DNA from: Pilaira anomala
Lineage: Eukaryota; Mucoromycota; Mucoromycetes; Mucorales; Mucoraceae
Length of the DNA stretch: 64,000 nt
Assembly (NCBI GenBank): GCA_025716855.1
Contig: JAIXMQ010000024.1
Coordinates: 62,001 to 126,000, forward strand
Reading direction: 5' to 3'
This document shows positions 55,035 to 64,000 of the stretch, in pieces. The notes beneath the pieces are model-generated. The model made no database searches, was not told the origin of the DNA, and worked only from the letters and a program-made list of their open reading frames with translations. A program made the translations under genes and the position numbers. Position 1 is the stretch's first letter; each line of letters opens with the position of its first letter.

Positions 55035-57235
55035 TTAGTCTTCTGGTATCAGTACTTCAGATGCGGTCTTCTTCTCCGATGCAGGTGAGGTAGGTGGTGT
55101 AGGCGTTAGTTCCTTTGTTACGATAGTAGTAGTAGTAGTTGTAGTAGATGATACATTATTAGGGTTAGTTGTATCTGCACGATCGAGAGTTAATGCATCG
55201 GTCTTTTTATCTAAAGACCTCTTTTTGGTATGTTCTATGGCTTGTATTCTGTCTGCAGAAACGGAACTAATAAATTCTGGAATATGGTCCAGAAGCGATT
55301 GACAACAGTCTCCTATTGAATTGGGGTTCTTTGATAAGTTAAATTTGAGAGCATGAAATAATAAGTAACTGATCAATTCTGCAGGGCTAATTTCCATATC
55401 AATGCCTGTCGATGCTGTTGTCTGCTGAGCAAGTTCTCGCATACGCCGAATGAGCTCATCTATAGTATGGCTCAAGATAGGATACTTTTTTCGTTCAATG
55501 TCTTCTAATTCTTTATCTTTTTCGGGCATACAAAAGAATTTCCAAAATATAAGCTCTGCTTGATAGTCATCAATGTATCCCATATGCAGCTTCAAATCAA
55601 TGCGACCTGGTCGAATCAATGCTGGCGGAATTGAATTCATATCATTGCATGTCATAAAAATAACTAAAATACGTCTTTTTATAAGATTTGTGTGTCTCAT
55701 GTGTACATTACATATATATTACTTACTAGATTCTTCTAAACTTGCAATACCATCAATTGCATTCAAGATACCTGAAACAGAAACTGTATTTTTTTCCTTG
55801 GGTTGACCTTTTGTATCGGCCTTTTCTGAAACGCCTTCTTCAAATTTATAATGATCTATATCTTCAATGACCAAAATACAACTTTTAGGAACTTGTGCTA
55901 AAGCAGAAGATAAAGCGTCATCACTTGCTGCGCCAGATAGATTCAGAATAGCCACGTTCATTTTAATTCTACTTGCTAGGGATTGAATAAATGAAGTTTT
56001 ACCAGTACCGGGTGGACCATGTAAAAGATAACCACGACGGTAAGGAATCCCTCTGTCACTATACCATGCTTTTGATTCCTTAAATGTAATTATATCTATA
56101 AATACATGGATACCTTAGTAATTGCACGATATATATATATATACTATATGTACGAATTATATATGTATTTACCATTAAAAATTCTTTCTTGATCACCTTT
56201 CTTTAAAACAACTGAATTGAATGATCTAATCTTTCTAAATCCATGTTCTTTCCATTGATTATCATCGTCCCAGCCATGAGCACTAAAAGTGCATTTGTAT
56301 AGAATCAACTAACAGTAGTAGTAAATAAATGATAAGTCACACGATTATGTTTGTACTCTCCAAAAAAGAGAAACATTTGTTTTTTTCTTCTAAATTTGGA
56401 AATGTAATTAGGTACCTTATTTTTTCTAGAATCATAATAGTCATCCACCCAATCTTGAATAAAGGATCTTAATTTAGGAAGGTCCCGAGAGCGCATTCTG
56501 ATAAAAAATAAATAAAAAATAAAGCTTAAAATAAAGCTCATATTATGTATACAGGGTAGATTATTACCTTATTTCAATCGTATCCGTTCTTGTATTAGGC
56601 TGACTGTAAAACGGACTTCTCATAGTTGAGTCAGTGGTTGCTGCTTCATCTTTACGGCTCACGAGAATATTGTATCCTTTATATTTCAACTTGAAGACTT
56701 TGTATTTTTCTATATTAGCATAATTCAACAAATTAGTATTTTGATATTTGCAAACAATTATGTAAAAAAAAAAAAAACAATAAATACCTGGTGTCAAATC
56801 AATTATAGGAGTGTTTTCTTGATCACTCCGAGGTTGTCGATAATAATAATAGGAATTACGATGAGTAGTATCTACCGGTTCAGAATATCCAGTTTTTCCA
56901 CGTACATGTCTTAATTCATGTATCCCTTTAAAGTTCTTTGTGAGATACTCATTGATGGGTGCATAAATCAATTCATTTTCACCAATCACAACGGACACAT
57001 ACAACATTTCTTCCTTGAATCTTTTCAGATTTGAATAGATACTTTCGATTGTTTTAGATATGGCGGGTATAAATGATAGAAACAAGTAAAAAATGATTGT
57101 GTCATTTCCAATGTATCTTTTTGCTATAGTAAATAGTCTATCCCCTAATAAGTTGACCCAAAATGTTTCTTCACATAATACTTCAATAGTATCTAAAAAT
57201 TGAGTCCAAAGGTATCCTGCTCCATTAAATAACAT
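55035..57235 (-). CDS. BCS1-type AAA ATPase
   Basis: Six exons (57235-56788, 56709-56568, 56497-56416, 56308-56173, 56095-55727, 55663-55035) splice to 601 residues. A hydrophobic segment (IIFYLFLSFIPAI, about residue 48) near the N-terminus is the membrane anchor. A BCS1-N region follows, then KAWYSDRGIPYRRGYLLHGP leading into Walker A GPPGTGKTS, Walker B CILVIEDID and LIRPGRIDLKL. BCS1 translocates the folded Rieske protein across the inner mitochondrial membrane. This protein is longer than canonical Bcs1 (about 420-460) with a Thr/Pro-rich C-terminal tail, so it is likely one of the expanded fungal BCS1-like paralogues. Its exact role is open. The N-terminal part before the AAA domain is more diverged. 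Confidence 0.88.
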
Positions 57236-57902
57236 TTATAATCTCTGTACTGTATATAATAAACAATTAATAACAAAAAAAAAAAAAAAAGAAGAAGAAG
57301 AGAAAAAAACAAAAAAAGAGAGGGAAGAGCTGGTATTTATGTGTTTGATGCAAGATGCCAACGCTAATTTATCGGATGTACTTAATCTAGGCGTTGGAGT
57401 GGCACCAAGTACATAACATGATCGTATTTTTCCTTTTTGTATGTTGTTTGTTGTTGTTATGTTTTGGTTTTGTTCAAACAAAATAAAATTGTAATAGTAA
57501 CTATATATATATATGTATATATATATATTCTAATCCATTGTAATATAATATATATGAGTGTAAATATTACTTTGATACGCTGCTACAAAATCAGATCGAC
57601 CTTTTTACACATACTTGCTTGAGCGTGCATTTTGTGTGAGAAAAAATAATATAATTTGCTGATTTAAGGCTGTGTTACGCCTTTATAATACACATTAATG
57701 ACCAAAGAAAAGATGCCTTTTTCCATGACAACTGCAGTGTTGCATCAAAGTCATCATTTTCAAATGAAGGTAAAGTCATTTCATTCAAGACCCGCAGTCT
57801 GTAGTGATGTATTTACGTCATATACAATACACGGCCTTAAAGTTTTTGAACCTCTGCAAAAAGAGAGTGTGTATTCCAATTTTAGGAGGTTCAAACTTTT
57901 TT

Positions 57903-57933
<31 letters not shown>

Positions 57934-58049
57934 CCCCTCTTTTTCTTCTTTATTTTTTTTCTTTTTCTTTTTCTTTTTCTTTTTAAAACCTTGTTCCATT
58001 TTCTATAAATTCCTTTTTTGTTTTGCTTGAGTAAATATAATCAGGCAAA
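57236..58049. other. Divergent intergenic region, BCS1-like to PP2A B56
   Basis: About 815 bp with no gene. TA repeats near 57502-57528, and CT- and T-rich tracts at 57901-57985 just before the PP2A start, probably parts of its promoter and leader. Confidence 0.5.
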
Positions 58050-60636
58050 ATGATGAAAGGATTAAAAGGAGTTGTAAGTTTCTGTTTTTCTTTTTTATTT
58101 TATTTTTTTTATTTTTATTTTTATTTTTAGTTTCGTCATTAAAAAAGAATTAAAAAAAAAAGTCCTTGTTTATTTACTTTATAATAGCTTTCTAGAAGTA
58201 AATCACATAAAGAGAATAAATCTTCTAGACAACATCCAACAACTAAATCACGCTCTACACCTACGCGGTCTTCAACCGCTTCACCCACTAAACCTCAGGC
58301 ACCTGAAGTCATAGTAGCGCCTAATATTGCTGTAAACCAAGTAAACGATTATGGTGTAGGTGTTGTACCAAATAATGCTGGAAACAACAGCAACAGCAAC
58401 AACAATAGTAATAATAATAATAATAATGTAAGTTTTTTTTTTTTTTTCATAAAAATAGTGCTTCTGTGTTTATATTGTGCTACAAAACTAAAAATAATTA
58501 TATAAAAAAGCACCTCACTGCTCGTGGTAGTGCTCGATCGGCTGAAGTAACAAACAAAATATTAAAAGATACTCCTAAAGATACTATCCCTGCCGTAAGA
58601 ACTCCTCGTCGCCAACGATCTTCTAGAATTTATGTTCCTCGTGAGAAAGCAGAGCTTGAAAAGAGCCCGTACTTTAATGGTAATAAAAAGGTGTACATCC
58701 AAGTTATTTATAGCTTATTGATTTATTTTTTTTTATTTTCTTAATAGACGTGCCTCAATCAAAACGTCAAGAACTTTTTGTAATCAAGCTAATTCAATGT
58801 CAAGTTTTGTTTGACTTTAATGATCCTTCGTCCGATTTAAGAAATAAGGAAATCAAGAGACAGGAATTACAAGAAATGTTGGAATATGTTGCTACCACAA
58901 GAGGTGCAATCTCGGACATGATTTACCCTGATGTCATTCGAATGGTAACTATAGAAAAAAAAAAAAAAAAAATAAGAAAAAAAAAAAAGGGTTTTAATGA
59001 AAATATAATTACTCCAAGTTTACAGTAAATACATTTCGTACAATTTCACCACAAACCTCAGCAGTAAACGAAGGATATGATCCAGAAGAAGATGAACCAG
59101 CACTTGAAACCGCTTGGCCTCATCTTCAATTAGTTTATGAATTCTTTTTAAGATTTGTTGAATCACCAGATTTTAACCCACAAATCGCACGAAAGCATAT
59201 TGATCAAAAGTTTATTCTTCAGTTACTCGAATTATTTGATAGTGAAGATCCACGTGAAAGAGATTTCTTAAAGACCACACTGCATCGTATTTATGGAAAG
59301 TTTTTAAACTTGAGAGCCTTTATTCGTCGATCTATCAACAATATTTTCTTTCAATTTATTTATGAAACCGAACATTTTAATGGTGTTGCCGAATTATTAG
59401 AAATCTTGGGAAGGTAAAGATTTACCCTATAAATATCTATATACATTTTTTTTTATCTAATTCTTTTTTTTTTTTTTTTTTTAATAGTATCATTAATGGT
59501 TTTGCTTTACCACTGAAAAAAGAACACAAGACTTTCTTATTTAAAGTGCTTGTACCTCTTCATAAACCCGCCTCATTAGCCACTTACAGTCCACAATTAA
59601 CATACTGTGTGGTGCAATTTCTAGAAAAGGATCCTGATCTTGTTCCTGGTGTAATCCAAGGTTTAATGCGTTATTGGCCAAAAGTCAATAGTGCAAAAGA
59701 AGTCATTTTTTTAACAGAATTTGAAGAAATTTTGGATGTTATAGAAGCCCCCGAATTTGAAGTTGTTATGGTCCCTTTCTTTCAAAAGTTGGCTCAATGT
59801 GTTTCCAGTCCTCATTTTCAGGTAAAACTTATACTTGTGTACATATACTACATTTTACTTAAAAAGAAACCCCCCCCCCTTTTTTTTTTAGGTTGCAGAG
59901 CGGGCTCTGTACTTTTATAATTACGAGGACGTTATACATATTATCAATGATAATCTTGAAGTTGTGATGCCAATTATATTTCCCTCATTATATAGACATT
60001 CAAAGGATCACTGGAATAGGACAATTCATGGCTTGGTTTATAATGCTCTTCAGTTACTTATGAAGCTTGATGACGAACTTTTTGAAAAATACGTAGAGAA
60101 ATATAAACAAGAAGAATTAGGGTATATATAACATTTAGAACCAAAAAAAAAAAGGACAATGTATGAATAACTATTATTTTAACTAGAAACGTAAAACAAA
60201 AGTCAGTTGATGATAGATTAAAAACGTGGAAAATACTAGAGGAAAAGGCTTTGTTAGAAAAGAATAAATCCTTAAATATAGACAAAAACGAATTGGTAAA
60301 GTAGTGTACATTTTAAAAATCATTTTAATATTCATATAATATATATAGGATAACAACGTTTCTTCTCATTTAACTGTTCAAGAAAATAATGACGATACCA
60401 TGACTACATCTTCTGCAACCACTATAGTGTGTACAGCTGATGAGGACGAATCCATTGCTCCTTCTATTGACACTACTAATACTACCTTAATTTTTGAACA
60501 TAACAACAATAATACTAATACTAATAATACCACTACCAATTCTACTACACCCTCATTATCATCCACTATCGAGCAAGAAAAACTTCCCAAACAACCTGAA
60601 GACGATTCAGATAATGAGTCATGGCACAGTGTTTAA
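58050..60636 (+). CDS. RTS1: PP2A regulatory subunit B56 (B') family
   Basis: Nine exons (58050-58073, 58188-58427, 58511-58679, 58748-58944, 59019-59413, 59488-59821, 59892-60121, 60187-60295, 60349-60636) close in phase to 661 residues. The N-terminal 140 residues are Ser/Thr/Pro/Asn-rich with a poly-Asn tract. The B56 core begins near [20 protein letters not shown] and continues with [47 protein letters not shown]-like [43 protein letters not shown], and [21 protein letters not shown]56 subunits direct the PP2A catalytic core to substrates carrying LxxIxE motifs. For exon 5 the acceptor CCAAG (59018) was chosen because the nearby TACAG site would give an immediate stop. Confidence 0.96.
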
Positions 60637-62902
60637 AAAAAAAATTTTTTTTTTCTGTTATTTTTTTTTTTTTTACACATGATAAATACCTCTCCCCTCA
60701 TATATTTTTAAATCTACTACTACAATAAAAATGCTCTTTTTTTTTTTTCAAAATTAACTTTTTTTAATGTAGTAACGGATCTTGTCAAGTCAACGGAGAT
60801 CGGCAGTTTAGAAAATATCTTTATATTCACTTGACACATATCATCGGCTGAAGTTTCGGTCAATATGAAAAAGCTCAAATGTCATATATATACATACAAA
60901 AAGGAATGTATATACAGAAACTACTAATACACTTCTTTCCCCCCCCCCCTCCCCTTCTCTCTCTCTCTCTCTCTCTGTGTCGCTTATTTCCCGTTAAAAA
61001 TAGGTTATAGAGTTATATATAAACATATCTACTATTATATACAAATGTGTGTGCGTGAGTAAACAGTTGAATATAAAATAAGAAATTATAAAGGAGAAGA
61101 GTTGGACAATCTCATAAAATAAGATTTTGGTGTACACTATCGTTTATAAACATTATATCGCGTCGCCATGTTTCTTTTTTGCATGTTTTTTTAATTATAG
61201 TTGCGTTTAAAACCACCAAGAGGAGGAAGAGGAGGAAGAGGAGGAGGAGGAGGAAAAGAGAGAGAGATAGAGAGGGAGAAGAGGAAAAGAAGCTTTCATC
61301 ATTAGACTGCAAAAAAAAAAAAAAGAGAAAACATAGGTTTTTTTTAACTTTCTCCTCATTACACCAACCTTCTCTCCCCTTTTTAAGTCCCTTAAAAACC
61401 CAAACATTTTCTGGATTGATACAATAATCGGGAGATCATTTCATTTGTTCTTGAAATATCTACTCTCTTTGTTGTTGTTGTTGTATATGCGATTTAGAGT
61501 CATTTTGTTCTCCTTATTACTTAGTCCTTAAAGAAGTGAATGATGTTTATAATTTTTAGAAGTCTTCTAGGATTTTCCTCGTGTAAGGTATGTACACACA
61601 CACAAGGTAAATATATATATTAATAGACTATTCTTTTGATAGTCGTTGTTTATCACGGGTTTATATCAACTGATTAAAGTAGTTAGCACATCGACGCTAA
61701 AAAAAAAATCTATTTACATCGGACTGTTCTTGATGTTTTCGTTTATAATTCGATTGCAAATTGTCTTATATAGTTAGACTCCTCATCTCCCTCAAGAAAA
61801 GGCAGTAATAATATTTCTAATCGAGGCATTTGTAATTGTTTTTATATGCCACCCATTTTTTTGTAATAACATTTTGTTTTTCAGTGATATTGATACTATG
61901 CTTCATGACGTAGAAGAATCAGAAAAAATTAATGGAATTTTACTACGGTAAAAGTGTATCTTTTTATATAGGAGTAAAAAAAACAAAAAAAACAAAAGTA
62001 ATTTACAATCTCATTCCAGACCACAAAACACGTAATAAACATTACTTTTCGAAAAGAAAAAAAAAATCTTTATCATATCATGTTTTAATTAAAATCAAAT
62101 AAACATTATATATACATTTCTGTATGATATTAAACATGACTAAACTAATTTCAATTAGAAATTTGGTCAGAAAGTATTATATGTACAAGTTTTTCTGTTG
62201 TTCAAACAATTAAAAAAGTTCTTTTTTGGGGGGGGGGGGGACTGGAGGGAGGAGGATATGCTGTGTAACAATTGCGTTGGTGACAAATTCCAATTTGAAA
62301 AATTATCAGGTTTGATAATGACCAAACATATTTTACTTTAAAAGAAAAACTTAATATGATACTGGGGTTTTTAAAAAGTATAAGAGTTCAATTAAAATAT
62401 TAAAATTAAAATTTACAGGGTAAAAGTAATAGTTAGTAATTTTGGCACATGCCAAACTAACTTATTTGGTTCAGAAGTTAAAGAATTGACACTTGAAAAA
62501 TGCTAGTTGGTATCACAATACTTTCTTCTGCTGGTAAATATTATTGTAGAATCACTTCTATTTTATTCTTAAAAGTTGTGGAATAATCCAACCCTTGAGT
62601 ATTACGTAATATATTTTCAAAAAAGAATGCTAGATTATCAGATTCTTTTTTTTAAACCCCAAATTTCAGTTACTAATTTTATTTAAGCCAAAAGTATGAT
62701 AATCGGGATTTTAATGATTTTGAAGATTACCAGATAAAGATTATTTCAGGAACTGAATTTTTTTTTTTTTTTTTTTACCCCTACTGAAATGAAAAAAAAA
62801 AAAAAAAAAAGTAAACAAATACTTTGGTCAATTTGAAAAATATATTATAATGAAGAAACACGTAGTTATTTTTTTATTTATTTTGATTAATTATGTACAG
62901 AT
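60637..62902. other. 2.3-kb gene-free region
   Basis: Convergent 3' regions of PP2A B56 and citrate synthase plus about 2 kb with no supported gene. It has CT and GAG repeats (60957-60976 and about 61219-61260), a 13-G run at 62228-62240 and A/T homopolymers. No tRNA or rRNA was seen. Confidence 0.6.
62228..62240. repeat. 13-bp G homopolymer
   Basis: A 13-G run, followed by ACTGGAGGGAGGAGG. G runs are rare in this AT-rich sequence. It forms a G-rich island on the plus strand that could in principle form a quadruplex, but nothing indicates function. Confidence 0.7.
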
Positions 62903-64000
62903 TTAGTTGGCACCGAACATCTTCTTGAGGTGAGCAGTAGAGTAACTCTTGGGTCTTTCCAAGGGCATACCGAGAGCACGATCCCAGATCAACTGAGAGG
63001 TGACACCGAGAGCACGAGAAACACCGAAGAGAACAGTGTAGTAATCTTGTTCAGTGAGACCGTAGTATTGGAGGAGAACACCGGAGTGAGCATCAACATT
63101 GGGCCAAGGGTTCTTGGTCTTACCGTGTTCAGTGAGAACTCCAGGCTATTTAAGAAAAAATATGTAAGAAATTAATATATTTTTAAAACTCCAATATTAT
63201 TCCCCCCAAATTCAAAAAATCTTTTTTTTCCCTCCCCAACCAAACCACTTAAAAAAGAAAAATATAAACTCTACTTACAATGATGTGATACAACTTGGAA
63301 ACTAAACCGAAGAGAGGATCCTCAGGTAAATGCTTCAAGGCGAATTCACGTTGAGCGGTGTAACGGGGATCAGTCTTACGCAAGACAGCATGACCGTAAC
63401 CAGGAACAACTTGACCACCGTTGAGGGTATCCCAAAGGTACTTCTTGATTTCTTCTTCAGAAGCATCCATACCAATGGTATCCTTCATCTTCAAAGTCCA
63501 ACGGAGAACTTCTTGGTTAGCTAAACCGTGAAGAGGACCAGCTAAACCGTTCAAACCGGCAGCGAAAGAAAGATAAGGATCGGAAAGAGCGGAACCAACC
63601 AAGTGAGTGCTAAATGAAGAAAAAGTTAATACACACAATTAAATAACAAAATGTCCCTCTTTTTTTTTTTTTTTTGTAAAAAATAAAATAAAATAAAAAC
63701 TTACGTGTGAGCAGAGACGTTACCACCTTCGTGATCGGAGTGAATGGTAAGGTAAAGACGCATCAATTCAACAAAGTCCTTGTTATCTTCGAAACCCAAA
63801 AGCTTGGAGAAGTTATAAGAGTAATCCTTATCACCTTCAATAGCGGGCATCTTACCATCCTTGTAAAGGTTACGGTAGATACGAGCAGCAACGTTAGGAA
63901 GCTTGGCGATCAAATCCATGGTATCCTCGAAAGTAGGATCCCAGTATTGAGACTTGTGAATACCGGCAGTATAAGCCTTGGCGAAGTGAGAATCGTGTTG
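62903..64000 (-). CDS. CIT1: Citrate synthase, mitochondrial (C-terminal part, N-terminus outside window)
   Basis: Three visible exons (64000-63705 open to the edge, 63609-63279, 63145-62903) join in phase. The sequence [28 protein letters not shown] carries the first active-site His region, [13 protein letters not shown] the second active-site His, and [12 protein letters not shown] the catalytic Asp. RRF-like and [19 protein letters not shown] segments are typical of eukaryotic mitochondrial citrate synthase. The C-terminus ends [12 protein letters not shown] without a peroxisomal targeting tripeptide, so the mitochondrial isoform is favoured. It condenses oxaloacetate and acetyl-CoA. Codon use is strongly biased to C-ending codons, a sign of high expression. 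Confidence 0.96.

Noticed and set aside
56305..56415. Reading the BCS1-like exon 3 through MFLFFGEYKHNR to an AGTGCT junction
   Set aside because: Phases do not fit any GT-AG pair; ending exon 3 at 56416 and starting exon 4 at 56308 restores frame and gives the family-like LYKCTF-SAHGW.

Overview
The window looks like nuclear DNA of an early-diverging filamentous fungus, most likely Mucoromycota (Mucorales-like). Reasons: AT-rich sequence with very many A/T homopolymers; protein genes split by short GT-AG introns, mostly about 45-100 bp, that often carry long T runs before the acceptor; fungal-type enzymes such as saccharopine reductase and a BCS1-type AAA ATPase; a two-ORF LINE; and a degraded gene resembling a repeated family I recall from Mucorales. 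No bacterial, viral or CRISPR features were seen. The species cannot be named from the sequence. Exon coordinates below were assembled by hand from GT/AG sites, reading phase and protein-family continuity. All multi-exon models close with a consistent phase.

Layout. 0-10 kb: the 3' part of a large acidic protein (possibly the tail of a FANCM/Mph1-type factor), Rab7 (YPT7), Mn superoxide dismutase (SOD2), membrane-anchored alkaline phosphatase (PHO8-like) and saccharopine reductase (LYS9). 10-17 kb: NAD-isocitrate dehydrogenase subunit (IDH2-like), a secreted glycoprotein of unknown function, a NUDT19-type Nudix hydrolase and a coiled-coil protein. 17-20.8 kb: a gene-poor low-complexity stretch. 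20.8-24.8 kb: a catalytically altered pepsin-fold protein and the SUMO E1 subunit AOS1.

24.9-30.3 kb: an apparently intact non-LTR retrotransposon on the minus strand. ORF1 and ORF2 overlap as TAATG. Its base composition is richer in G+C than the host, and its 5' end lies about 100 bp upstream of a tRNA-Lys(CTT) gene. 31-43 kb, all minus strand: NatB auxiliary subunit NAA25, a 1349-residue F-box/LRR protein with acidic and poly-Gln regions, and an importin-7/8 family karyopherin. 43.7-45.4 kb: a small graveyard holding an ORF1-like LINE fragment next to a broken gene of a probable lineage-specific family.

45.7-64 kb: phospholipase D1 (with a 12-nt microexon), a Gln-rich protein with a NOL4-like HHCC zinc-binding module, a 2.5-kb gene-free region with a 64-T run, a BCS1-type AAA ATPase, the PP2A B56 regulatory subunit, a 2.3-kb gene-free region, and the C-terminal part of citrate synthase running off the right edge.

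Most genes are unrelated housekeeping loci, as expected in fungi. There is no operon logic. The points of most interest are the LINE/tRNA arrangement, the pseudo-aspartic protease, the HHCC-domain protein and the decaying gene next to LINE debris.
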